A DNA stretch of 64,000 nucleotides from BJGV01 sp003230615. GTDB taxonomy: Bacteria > Pseudomonadota > Gammaproteobacteria > Burkholderiales > Nitrosomonadaceae. Shown piece by piece: positions 26,024 through 34,140 of the stretch (the stretch's first letter is position 1; the number at the start of each line of letters is the position of its first letter). Made by a program: the position numbers and the translations under genes. The stretch lies in NCBI GenBank assembly GCA_963663215.1, contig OY760140.1, positions 1,178,001 to 1,242,000 on the forward strand, read 5' to 3'. The notes beneath the pieces were generated by a model. It did not search any database and was not told the DNA's origin. It saw only the letters and a list, made by a program, of their open reading frames with translations.

Positions 26024-28021
26024 ATGATTTATCGAAGTGAAATTGATGGTCTAAGGGCTCTTGCAGTCTTACCAGTTATCTTCTTTCACGCCGGCTTTCA
26101 AGCATTTAGTGGCGGCTTTGTTGGAGTAGATGTTTTCTTTGTTATTAGCGGCTATCTTATTACTTCAATCATCATTACAGAGAAAACAAGTGGTAATTTC
26201 ACGCTTATAAATTTTTACGAAAGAAGAGCAAGGCGAATCTTGCCAGCACTATTTGTTGTAATGCTGGCTTGTTTGCCGTTTGCTTGGCTATGGTTATTAC
26301 CAAGTAATTTGAATGATTTTTCAAAGAATCTAATTGTTGTCCCCATTTTCTCGTCAAATTTTCTATTTTCTAATCAAAGTGGTTATTTTGATACTGCTGT
26401 CGAATTAAAACCACTTATACATACTTGGAGTTTGGCAGTAGAGGAACAATACTACTTACTATTTCCAATATTCATTTCCTTTCTTTGGCGCAAATCTTGG
26501 CCTTGGGCATCTAGAATTATTTTTGTTGTGGCACTAATTAGCCTAATGTTTTCTAACTGGGGTGCCCACCATTATCCAGCGGCAACTTTCTATCTGCTGC
26601 CTACCCGTATTTGGGAGTTGTTTATAGGAGCTTTGGTAGCTCTTCATTTATTTAATCATGAGCGAAATTTACTTTCTGAAAGAAAAACTAGTTCTGTTTT
26701 AGGTATCGTTGGACTAATGCTTATTGTGATTTCAATCTTTACCTTTGATGAGGGAACACCTTTCCCAAGTTTTTATGCGTTAATTCCAACAATCGGGACA
26801 GCCCTTATTATTTTATTTACCAGCCAAAATGAATTGGTGGGAAAGTGGCTTGGAAATAAATTATTTGTTGGGTTGGGCTTAATAAGTTATAGCGCGTATT
26901 TGTGGCATCAACCTTTATTCGCTTTTGCAAGAATTAGAAGTTTAAGCGTACCAACACCTAGCTTACTACTTTCATTATCACTCTTGGCGGTCTTTCTCGC
27001 TTATCTAAGCTGGAAATACGTAGAAAAACCTTTTAGAGATAAAAATAAATTTAGCCAAAAACACATTTTTATTTATTCTTTAATAGGCAGCCTTATCTTT
27101 ATAGGAATTGGGATAACAGGTAATGTTAACAAAGGGTTTAGTCAACGTTTTGATGTTCCTAAGTTTATTTCTGATGAGCTCACCGGAATAAATAATAATC
27201 AAAGCGTCATGAACTGCTTTAAGAATTTTAAGCACAAAAAAGATTCAACAATAGATTTTTGTTTTCTTGGTGACCCTAAAGGTAAAGATTCAGAAATTGC
27301 TGTTTTTGGTGATAGCCACGCAATAGCCTTCCTATCCGCTTTCGACACTATTGGTAAGAAAATTGGAAAGAGTATTGCCCATATTGGACTTGGCGGATGC
27401 CCGTCTTTGCTTGATGTATGGGTGCTTAAGGGGAACTTTGAGACTGGCGTTTGTAACAAGTTGGCACAACGCCAACTAGAATATGTAAGAGATCATAAAA
27501 TTACAAAAGTGTTTCTTGTTTCTCGTTGGACTATATATACGGATGGAAATTATGAAGGTAAAAAATTTTTCCACCTAGCATTGAATAGAGATGATTCCTT
27601 AAATAAGAATACTTCGCGGAAAGCATTTGAACAAGGTTTAAATAATACAATTAAGGCATACAAAGATCTTGGTGCTGAGGTTTACATCATAGCTCAGGTA
27701 CCACAACAGTTACGCAGTACAAAAGAAATTTACTATTCAATGTACGATACAAATTTTGCTGATGTTCAGGAATCTGAATTTATTCGTAAATATTCCGTTC
27801 CAATGTATAAACATGCAGCCCTTCAATCTTATACAAGACAGTTATTTGATGGCCACGTTAGCAAAGGTGATATAAAACTAATCAATCTGGACTCTATTTT
27901 TTGCGATAATGCCAGATGTATTTTTGGGACCATAAAACAACCCTATTACACTGATGCTGATCACCTCTCAGCTTTTGGCTCTAATTTAACCATCCCTACA
28001 ATTATTGAGTTTGCCCGATAA
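26024..28021 (+). CDS. OafA-type membrane acyltransferase with SGNH domain
   Basis: Predicted O-acetyltransferase of surface polysaccharides, 665 residues. The N-terminal acyltransferase-3 domain (about 1-350) has ten or so membrane helices, the catalytic His22 in VIFFHAG, and GVDVFFVISGYLIT. It continues to a periplasmic SGNH domain (about 385-660) with FGDSHAIA and the terminal catalytic pair in DADHLSAFGS. Both domains seem complete. Codon use is far more AT-rich than in the flanking clsB and Sua5 genes, and the gap before it lacks genes, so acquisition by transfer is likely. It lies about 10 kb from the polysaccharide locus it could modify. Confidence 0.9.
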   Translation: MIYRSEIDGLRALAVLPVIFFHAGFQAFSGGFVGVDVFFVISGYLITSIIITEKTSGNFTLINFYERRARRILPALFVVMLACLPFAWLWLLPSNLNDFSKNLIVVPIFSSNFLFSNQSGYFDTAVELKPLIHTWSLAVEEQYYLLFPIFISFLWRKSWPWASRIIFVVALISLMFSNWGAHHYPAATFYLLPTRIWELFIGALVALHLFNHERNLLSERKTSSVLGIVGLMLIVISIFTFDEGTPFPSFYALIPTIGTALIILFTSQNELVGKWLGNKLFVGLGLISYSAYLWHQPLFAFARIRSLSVPTPSLLLSLSLLAVFLAYLSWKYVEKPFRDKNKFSQKHIFIYSLIGSLIFIGIGITGNVNKGFSQRFDVPKFISDELTGINNNQSVMNCFKNFKHKKDSTIDFCFLGDPKGKDSEIAVFGDSHAIAFLSAFDTIGKKIGKSIAHIGLGGCPSLLDVWVLKGNFETGVCNKLAQRQLEYVRDHKITKVFLVSRWTIYTDGNYEGKKFFHLALNRDDSLNKNTSRKAFEQGLNNTIKAYKDLGAEVYIIAQVPQQLRSTKEIYYSMYDTNFADVQESEFIRKYSVPMYKHAALQSYTRQLFDGHVSKGDIKLINLDSIFCDNARCIFGTIKQPYYTDADHLSAFGSNLTIPTIIEFAR

Positions 28022-28153
28022 AGAATTAATGTGATACTGGTACGATCTAGTTCAAGCCAACTTTATTCACCATGCTGTAAAGTAGATTAGCTTATCAACT
28101 TAGCGTAAATAGAAAAACAGGTAGCAAAATGAATGCTCTCAGAATCATGATTT

Positions 28154-29203
28154 ATGGGAGTCCTTTTTTGTTTTATAAATACTATTGTGATACCAGAAAT
28201 ATCTAGTCAGATTGCCTCTGCTGTTTCTCTGTTAAGGGCAGGCAAAATCGTAGCCTTCCCGACAGAAACCGTCTATGGCTTGGGCGCGGACATCTCTATT
28301 CCGTCTGCAATAAACCGTGTATTTGAAATCAAAGGAAGGCCTGCATATCACCCTCTAATTGTTCATTTTTCTGAAATGTCCCAACTTGAACACTGGGCGC
28401 AGGAAATACCAAAATCAGCCTGGCAATTGGCCGAACGCTTCTGGCCTGGACCACTAACGCTGATTCTACCGCGCACCAACCACGTGTCATTAAATGTAAC
28501 TGGCGGACAAAATATGGTGGGGCTTAGAATACCAGATCACCCTGTTGCACTTGCTCTGCTGAATGCAATGGGTCCTGAAAGGGCGCTGGCTGCGCCTTCT
28601 GCTAACCGTTTTGGGCGGATTAGCCCTACAACAGCAACTCATGTATTCGATGAATTGGGCTATACAGTAGACATGATTCTAGATGGTGGTTCATGTAAAA
28701 TCGGCCTAGAAAGCACGATCGTTGGTTTCAGTGATAAAACTGCCATCGTACTACGCCCAGGAGGTATTCCACTGACAGAATTGGCAGAAGTACTAGATGA
28801 GAAGGTTATTTTTCCAAAGAGAAAAAAAACTAGAGTACGTGTATCAGGCTCTCTAGAATCCCATTACGCTCCATTGACCCTCCTCGAGGTTTGGCCAACT
28901 AAATCATTACGGCAGCGTGCTGTAGAACTGAAAACACAAGGGTTACGCACAATATTGTTAGGGTGGTCAGCAGCATTCCTGAGCTGGGAGAAAAATAAGG
29001 ACTTCTTGTACTTCTCCATGCCAGAAGAACCAACAGCCTACGGTAGTCAGTTCTATGCAACCTTGCGCCGATTCGATAATGGGCAATATGATCGCCTTTT
29101 ATTAGAAGCACCTCCTAATAATCCTGCCTGGCTAGCAATCGCGGATCGTTTACAGCGTGCGAGTTGTGTACCTTTCATCAAGGCTCATCCTGATAATTAC
29201 TAA
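28154..29203 (+). CDS. Sua5/YciO/YrdC family threonylcarbamoyl-AMP synthase
   Basis: Makes threonylcarbamoyl-AMP from threonine, bicarbonate and ATP for the t6A37 tRNA modification. The YrdC domain (about residues 15-210) shows FPTETVYGLGAD, GRPAYHPLIVH, WPGPLTLIL and APSANRFGRISPT. A C-terminal Sua5 domain (about 230-345) makes it the long, Sua5-type form of 349 residues rather than the short TsaC. The first ATG is followed by a GTG 11 codons later that could be the true start; the upstream residues are not conserved. Confidence 0.9.
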   Translation: MGVLFCFINTIVIPEISSQIASAVSLLRAGKIVAFPTETVYGLGADISIPSAINRVFEIKGRPAYHPLIVHFSEMSQLEHWAQEIPKSAWQLAERFWPGPLTLILPRTNHVSLNVTGGQNMVGLRIPDHPVALALLNAMGPERALAAPSANRFGRISPTTATHVFDELGYTVDMILDGGSCKIGLESTIVGFSDKTAIVLRPGGIPLTELAEVLDEKVIFPKRKKTRVRVSGSLESHYAPLTLLEVWPTKSLRQRAVELKTQGLRTILLGWSAAFLSWEKNKDFLYFSMPEEPTAYGSQFYATLRRFDNGQYDRLLLEAPPNNPAWLAIADRLQRASCVPFIKAHPDNY

Positions 29204-29235
29204 TATAGGGAAAACCACTAATAGGTATCTTCCCA

Positions 29236-30009
29236 ATGAAAACAGTTAGAGACGGTAAAATTTCTGCGGTATTGTTTGATGTGGACGGCACACTAGCTGA
29301 TACCGAGCGTGATGGCCATCGTCTTGCTTTCAACGCTGCGTTTGCAGAATTTGGGCTTACCTGGAGCTGGGATGTAGAACTTTATGGAAAATTGCTGGAA
29401 ATTACCGGAGGAAAAGAACGCATCCGTTACTACCTGGAAAAATATGTCCCCGATAAACTAAAAATGTGTGGATTGGAAAACTGGATTTCTGATTTGCACA
29501 AAGCCAAAACAAACCATTTTGTAGCCCTGCTAAAGTATGGTCAAATTCCATTGCGTCCTGGTGTCGCACGCCTAATCCAAGAATTACGCACTGCTAAAAT
29601 AAAGATCGCTATCGTGACTACCACTACACCTGAGAACGTAACTGCACTATTAGAATCTACATTAGGTGAAGGTTCTCCAGCTTGGTTTGACATCATCGCT
29701 GCAGGTGATATCGTTCCTGCGAAAAAACCCGCTCCAGATATTTACCTATGGGTGCTTGAGCAGCTTAGATTGCTAGCACAACAATGTATTGCGGTGGAAG
29801 ATTCGGAATGCGGTTTGAGAGCTGCTCTTGCTGCAGATCTTGACACAGTCATTACAGTGAGCAATTATACTAAGCTGCAAAATTTTAATGGGGCTGCGGT
29901 AGTATTGTCTGATTTAGGTGAACCGTCAAAACCATTTACTGTTTTGGCAGGAGATGCTCATAGAAGTAGATGGGTAGATGTAAGAATGCTAAGTAAGCTT
30001 AATATCTAG
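29236..30009 (+). CDS. cbbY: HAD-family phosphatase, CbbY type
   Basis: Haloacid dehalogenase-like phosphatase of 257 residues. The nucleophile motif is D15-V-D17-G-T in LFDVDGTLADTERDGHR. Motif II (TTTTPEN), the lysine in PAKKPAPDIYLW and the acidic EDSECG motif are present. The cap region (YGKLLEITGGKERIRYYL) resembles CbbY, which removes the Rubisco inhibitor xylulose-1,5-bisphosphate. This fits an autotroph using the Calvin cycle, but no cbb gene is adjacent and a generic phosphoglycolate-phosphatase-like role is possible. Confidence 0.8.
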   Translation: MKTVRDGKISAVLFDVDGTLADTERDGHRLAFNAAFAEFGLTWSWDVELYGKLLEITGGKERIRYYLEKYVPDKLKMCGLENWISDLHKAKTNHFVALLKYGQIPLRPGVARLIQELRTAKIKIAIVTTTTPENVTALLESTLGEGSPAWFDIIAAGDIVPAKKPAPDIYLWVLEQLRLLAQQCIAVEDSECGLRAALAADLDTVITVSNYTKLQNFNGAAVVLSDLGEPSKPFTVLAGDAHRSRWVDVRMLSKLNI

Positions 30010-30073
30010 CAGAAAATTAGTTCGATTCCCCATTTTTTCACGATTGTTGATACTAGAACCAATGAGGCATTAA

Positions 30074-30568
30074 ATGAAGAAATCTTTAGTAGGTATCATT
30101 ATGGGCAGCACCAGCGACTGGGGTATCATGCAGCAGGCCGCAGCCCAATTACGCAATTTTGACATTCCCTATGAAACGCATGTGATCTCTGCCCACCGCA
30201 CTCCCGACATTGCGTTTGAATATGCGCAAACAGCTATCGAACGAGGGTTGCGTTGCATCATTGCAGGTGCGGGTGGTGCCGCCCATCTTGCTGGAGCAAT
30301 GGCGGCAAAAACTACTTTGCCAATACTAGGCGTACCAGTTCCTTCCAAACATCTTCAAGGAATGGACTCATTGCTTTCAACTGTGCAGATGCCTAAGGGC
30401 ATTCCAGTTGCTACTTTCGCTATAGGTGAAGCTGGTGCCGCAAACGCTGGTTTATTTGCTGTTGCCCTACTAGCACTTTCCGATCCAGCGACAGCTACTC
30501 GACTAGAATCCTTTCGTAAGGAACAGGCAGAAAGAATTAAGGCAATGACCCTTCCTGAACTTGAATAA
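30074..30568 (+). CDS. purE: N5-carboxyaminoimidazole ribonucleotide mutase PurE
   Basis: Class I PurE that moves the carboxyl group from N5-CAIR to CAIR in purine synthesis. The 164-residue protein has GSTSDWGIMQQAA, SAHRTPD with the catalytic His, AGAGGAAHLAGAMAA and GVPVPSKHLQGMDSLLSTVQMP. It is followed directly by purC, whose start lies 7 bases after the purE stop, so successive pathway steps are coupled. No purK is seen next to it. Confidence 0.97.
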   Translation: MKKSLVGIIMGSTSDWGIMQQAAAQLRNFDIPYETHVISAHRTPDIAFEYAQTAIERGLRCIIAGAGGAAHLAGAMAAKTTLPILGVPVPSKHLQGMDSLLSTVQMPKGIPVATFAIGEAGAANAGLFAVALLALSDPATATRLESFRKEQAERIKAMTLPELE

Positions 30569-30575
30569 ACTTATT

Positions 30576-31469
30576 ATGAATCCACCTGAGAAAACCATAC
30601 TTGAGTCCAACCTCACTAGCCTCAAATTTCTCCATCGCGGAAAGGTACGTGACATCTATGCCGTTGATGAAGACAAATTATTAATCATACAAACAGATCG
30701 ACTATCTGCTTTTGACGTGGTTCTAAAAACACCGGTACCAGGCAAAGGCAAAGTACTCACAGCTATGTCCAGTTTCTGGTTTAGGAAACTTAGTCACATT
30801 ATTCCCAATCATCTGACTGAATTTTCACCTGAATCGCTCGTATCAACTGAAGAACTAGAGCAAGTAGTGGATCGAGCGTTTGTGGTAAAACGACTAAATC
30901 CACTACCGATAGAAGCCATCGTACGTGGATATGTTGTGGGCTCTGGCTGGAAGGATTATCAAAAAACTGGTGAAATATGTGGTATCACGCTTCCTACCGG
31001 ATTACAGGAAGCTGCTAAGATACCTGATGGCGCGATTTTCACGCCTTCAACTAAAGCGGACTTGGGTGCACATGACGAGAACATATCATTTCCTGAAGCA
31101 GAAAAACTATTGGGTGCGTTAGCAGCACAAGTACGTGACAAATCAATTGCTCTTTACACTGAAGCGGCAGATTATGCTGCAAAGAAAGGTATTATTATTG
31201 CTGATACCAAATTCGAATTTGGTCAGGATAGTACAGGCAAGCTTTATCTAATCGATGAAGCTCTGACCCCTGATTCATCGCGATTCTGGTCAGCTGATCA
31301 ATATGTACCAGGAAGAAATCCGCCCAGCTACGATAAGCAATTTGTCCGCGACTGGTTGGAAACACAGGACTGGAATAAAAAAGCGCCCGCCCCTATATTA
31401 CCTGCAAATATCCTTTCCCAGACTTCAGAAAAATATCAGGAAGTATTAAGGCTATTGACAGTAAAATAA
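30576..31469 (+). CDS. purC: SAICAR synthase PurC
   Basis: Joins CAIR and aspartate with ATP to give SAICAR. I use the ATG giving MNPPEKTILESNLTSLKFLHRGKVRDIY (297 residues); a TTG five codons earlier overlaps the purE end and is less likely. Signature stretches include LLIIQTDRLSAFDVVL, PIEAIVRGYVVGSGWKDY and LIDEALTPDSSRFW. It is the longer form common in Betaproteobacteria. It converges with the permease gene downstream. Confidence 0.97.
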   Translation: MNPPEKTILESNLTSLKFLHRGKVRDIYAVDEDKLLIIQTDRLSAFDVVLKTPVPGKGKVLTAMSSFWFRKLSHIIPNHLTEFSPESLVSTEELEQVVDRAFVVKRLNPLPIEAIVRGYVVGSGWKDYQKTGEICGITLPTGLQEAAKIPDGAIFTPSTKADLGAHDENISFPEAEKLLGALAAQVRDKSIALYTEAADYAAKKGIIIADTKFEFGQDSTGKLYLIDEALTPDSSRFWSADQYVPGRNPPSYDKQFVRDWLETQDWNKKAPAPILPANILSQTSEKYQEVLRLLTVK

Positions 31470-31477
31470 ATTCTTGT

Positions 31478-32275
31478 CTAAAAAAGTCCTATCAACATTT
31501 TAGTCCCCAGCAAATAAAGTAACACTACAAAAACCCTCCTAAGTGTTGTAGTCTGCGCAATATGAGTTGCTCTAGCGCCTATAGACGCGGTTAGCGTACT
31601 GACTAGAACTACCGCTCCTAGTGCCGGCAAATAAACGTAGCCCAAACTATATTCTGGGAGCGCATGAGACTGAACGATGCCATTAGCTATGTAGCCAATT
31701 GTTCCTGTGATGGCAATTGGAAAACCAACTGCGGCGGCAGTACCGATAGCATGTTGCAATCTGACATTACACGTGGAAAGAAATGGTACAGTTAGCAACC
31801 CTCCACCAATAGCTACCAAGCTGGAAACCCCGCCGATAATACCACCCGCTGTAAACATTCCCATCTTGCCAGGAAGCTGACGACTTGGCTTAGGAATATC
31901 ATTTATCAATATCTTGGTAGCAGCGTAATAAATGAATACGATAAGAAAAATACTCAAGAACCGGCTAGAAAGACTACTTGCTAGCGTCGCACCACTAAGC
32001 GTGCCCACAATGATACCCGGTGTAATATATTTCACAATATGCCAGTTTACCGCTCTGTGCATATGATGGATGCGCAAACTAGAAATAGAGGTAAAAATTA
32101 TTGCTGCCATGGAAGTACCAAGGGCGAGATGCAAAATACGATCAGGGGGAAAATTTTGTGCGTAGAAAATAAAACTTAGTACCGGTACCATAATCAGCCC
32201 GCCACCAATACCAAGTAGTCCGGCGAAGAAACCAACAACTGCGCCTAGGCACAGATAACCCAACCACCATTCCAC
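31478..32275 (-). CDS. TauE/SafE family (TSUP) membrane permease
   Basis: Inner-membrane protein of 265 residues with about eight transmembrane helices in two homologous halves. Each half has a Gly-rich motif (FFAGLLGIGGGLIMVPVL; GGVSSLVAIGGGLLTVPFL). The TSUP family exports or imports sulfite, sulfoacetate and other small anions; the substrate here cannot be told. It is convergent with purC and stands alone. Confidence 0.87.
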   Translation of the reverse strand: MEWWLGYLCLGAVVGFFAGLLGIGGGLIMVPVLSFIFYAQNFPPDRILHLALGTSMAAIIFTSISSLRIHHMHRAVNWHIVKYITPGIIVGTLSGATLASSLSSRFLSIFLIVFIYYAATKILINDIPKPSRQLPGKMGMFTAGGIIGGVSSLVAIGGGLLTVPFLSTCNVRLQHAIGTAAAVGFPIAITGTIGYIANGIVQSHALPEYSLGYVYLPALGAVVLVSTLTASIGARATHIAQTTTLRRVFVVLLYLLGTKMLIGLF

Positions 32276-32359
32276 GTTATGTTTTACTATGATTGATATT
32301 CAGTTTCAGCATTATTCTAATTTGATTAGTTTATTAAGACTCGACCATGAAATTGGCCA

Positions 32360-32815
32360 TTACATGATCCCAATGATGCACTTCCACTCCGCTGGATCTA
32401 CAGGTGTAATGGACAAGCGATTGCCTTTCTGCAAAATACGCATGCTCATTAGATCAGGATAGCTTCTCAGCTCCTTAATATCAATTAATCGGGTTTTACT
32501 GACAAACCTTACATCTACATTAAACCAACGCGGTATCTCTGAAGTAGCTTTCGGATCAAAATATTTGCTGTTGGAATCAAATTGGGTCGTGTCAGGATAT
32601 GCGAGTTTGCAAACCTCCGCAATTCCGACTATACCCGGATGTTTGCAACTCGAATGATAGAAAAAAACTTGATCACCAATACGCATCTGATCACGCATAA
32701 AATTCCGTGCCTGATAGTTACGTACGCCATACCACGCTATAGTCTTATTGGCTCTCTTCGCAAGATCGTCAATGCTTACGTCGGAGGGTTCAGATTTCAT
32801 CAACCAGTAACGCAT
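32360..32815 (-). CDS. EVE domain-containing protein
   Basis: Protein of 151 residues with the PUA-like EVE fold: MRYWLMKSEPSDVSIDDL at the start, WYGVRNYQARNFMRDQMRIGDQVFFYHS in the middle and the conserved HPGIVGIAEV. EVE domains bind modified bases in DNA or RNA. This is the short housekeeping form (YTH-like ThyN1 homologue) frequently found near zapA and 6S RNA in Betaproteobacteria, not a defence-island fusion. Confidence 0.9.
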   Translation of the reverse strand: MRYWLMKSEPSDVSIDDLAKRANKTIAWYGVRNYQARNFMRDQMRIGDQVFFYHSSCKHPGIVGIAEVCKLAYPDTTQFDSNSKYFDPKATSEIPRWFNVDVRFVSKTRLIDIKELRSYPDLMSMRILQKGNRLSITPVDPAEWKCIIGIM

Positions 32816-32860
32816 AATTCAGAAAATAATGGCCAGCCATACCAAAAAACTGGCGTGTTA

Positions 32861-32885
32861 AAAAAAGCGGCTATGCCGCTTTTTT
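32861..32885 (-). terminator. Rho-independent terminator downstream of 6S RNA
   Basis: Perfect 11-base inverted repeat AAAAAAGCGGC / GCCGCTTTTTT around a TAT loop. It gives a GC stem with T-run on either strand, so it can act in both directions. On the minus strand it lies about 15 bases after the 6S RNA 3' end. Confidence 0.8.
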
Positions 32886-32899
32886 ATATCTTTACAATA

Positions 32900-33102
32900 A
32901 GGCCCCCGCAAATGCCGTCAGGCTATTATCTTGAACCTTAAGGTTCAAAGTGGTCGTTTTCCGGATGCATCAGGCACTTCCATGTAGGGCGCGCACAACA
33001 GCATCACATTAGTTCACAACCAGTCTCAAAAAATTGGTTCAAAGAATATGCGCCTAAACAAACATTGCAGGGGACGACTCTTATTCGTTTAACATTCAAG
33101 CC
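32900..33102 (-). ncRNA. ssrS: 6S RNA
   Basis: Located directly after zapA on the minus strand, the standard place for 6S RNA, which binds the sigma-70 holoenzyme in slow growth. The 3' half is clearly alignable to E. coli 6S RNA: CACTTTGAACCTTAAGGTTCAAG then TAGCCTGACGGCAT corresponds to the enteric ACCTTGAACC...GGTTCAAGG...AGCCTGCGGCGGCAT. In the 5' half GTCGTCCCCTG matches the conserved CAGUCCCCUG. The flanks (TGGCTTGAATGTT with GGCATTTGCGGGGGCC) can pair to close the long hairpin. Ends are estimated from that pairing and are uncertain by about 10 bases. Confidence 0.82.
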
Positions 33103-33176
33103 AGAGTAGATAACCCTGCTCAAGTGCAAGTTTGAAACTTATCAATTCCAAACCACATGTTTGGTAATAATCCCAG

Positions 33177-33488
33177 CTAGAATAGCTTGTCCTGTTCTGG
33201 AGTCGCTGTATCAAGCAACATCTGCATGTGATCAATTCTACGCTTAAATTCTCCCATGTCAAAACCTCCTCTAATTCGCGTAGCGAGGAGCTCATGAGCT
33301 ATATTGAGAGCAGCCATAATAGCAATACGCTCAGAACCAACCACCTTTCCATTATCCCTGATCTCGCACATCTGCTTATCTAGATACGACACTGCTTGGA
33401 GCAGTTCTTCACGCTCTTCATCAGGGCAAGTTACGCGAAATTCACGCCCCATAATAGCAACATCGACAGATTTACTGGCACTCATCAT
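33177..33488 (-). CDS. zapA: Cell division protein ZapA
   Basis: FtsZ-ring stabilising protein. The 103 residues show the ZapA pattern: SVDVAIMGREFRVTCPDEEREELLQA forming the globular head, then helices with YLDKQM and IAIMAALNIAHELL and a coiled-coil tail. It overlaps the upstream small coiled-coil gene by four bases (ATGA) and is followed by 6S RNA. Confidence 0.93.
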   Translation of the reverse strand: MMSASKSVDVAIMGREFRVTCPDEEREELLQAVSYLDKQMCEIRDNGKVVGSERIAIMAALNIAHELLATRIRGGFDMGEFKRRIDHMQMLLDTATPEQDKLF

Positions 33489-33682
33489 TTGTTACCAGGA
33501 AGTTCGTCTAGGAGGGACTCCAAACGAATGGTTGCAGCATTTATTTTTTCTGACAGGTGTTTATTTTCATTGGTAGCGCCGGCTAATTGCTGGCGCAGCT
33601 GAATATTTTCCGAACGCTGGCGGTGGCACAATTGCACAAATTGGTTAATTTTTTCTTCCAGAGATTTGAGTTCTGTTTCCAT
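33485..33682 (-). CDS. ZapB-like small coiled-coil protein (TIGR02449 type)
   Basis: A 65-residue protein that is almost wholly one coiled coil (ELKSLEEKINQFVQLCHRQR then ENIQLRQQL and LSEKINAATIRLESLL, with Leu/Ile at heptad spacing). It is always found directly upstream of zapA in many Beta- and Gammaproteobacteria and resembles ZapB, which bridges ZapA to chromosome-organising proteins. The function is inferred from this pairing and from the coiled-coil form. Confidence 0.82.
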   Translation of the reverse strand: METELKSLEEKINQFVQLCHRQRSENIQLRQQLAGATNENKHLSEKINAATIRLESLLDELPGNK

Positions 33683-33834
33683 CAGTGCACTATAATTTTA
33701 AAATCCCTGTCAAGTCAACTGGTAACAGAATGTTCCAAATGTTATTTCCACAATTAATCCAGTAACTCAGATCATCATAACGAACTGATAATACAAAGTT
33801 TCAGGTTAAGTTCACTGATCATGGTAGTATCCAG

Positions 33835-34010
33835 CTAGGTTTAAGGTGCTAAGACTGATTTTCTCAGTCAAGTTAAACGGGAACTAGGTGAATGCCTAGG
33901 CTGCCCCCGCAACGGTAAGTAAGCGCGGATGTATCCATTTATGCCACTGTGAAGCCTATAACTCATGGGAAGGCGATACGTCAAATCTTGCGAGCCCGGA
34001 TATCGGCCTT
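33835..34010 (+). promoter_or_regulatory. Cobalamin (adenosylcobalamin) riboswitch aptamer
   Basis: The leader of the TonB receptor gene has the conserved B12 aptamer blocks in order: AAGGTGCT, AGTTAAACGGGAACTAGGTGAAT, the B12-box core GGCTGCCCCCGCAACGGTAAG, GCCACTGTGAAGCC..., GGGAAGGCGAT and the closing GCGAGCCCGGATATCGGCC. A separate expression platform follows and is listed below. It should lower receptor synthesis when cobalamin is plentiful. Confidence 0.93.
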
Positions 34011-34079
34011 GAACAAATATGTAAATATCGCGTGGGGCTATATCCTGACCAGCCCTTTGCGCTCAAGAAACTCTCTCGG

Positions 34080-34140
34080 CGATATTTCCTTACTTGTTAA
34101 AACAGTGGACGGTCGGTCCACTTAACATAAGGAAATATCG
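34080..34140 (+). promoter_or_regulatory. Ribosome-binding-site sequestering hairpin of the cobalamin riboswitch
   Basis: Bases 34080-34092 (CGATATTTCCTTA) are a perfect 13-base complement of 34128-34140 (TAAGGAAATATCG). The latter contains the AAGGA ribosome-binding site and the G of the GTG start. Inside, TTGTTA/TAACA and GTGGAC/GTCCAC stems extend the hairpin. Bases 34023-34031 (AAATATCGC) can instead pair with 34079-34087, which would free the ribosome-binding site. This is the expected layout of a translational on/off switch. Confidence 0.75.

Noticed and set aside
32360..32815. EVE protein as part of a defence system
   Set aside because: It is the short stand-alone form in a housekeeping neighbourhood (6S RNA, zapA), with no restriction or nuclease gene nearby.
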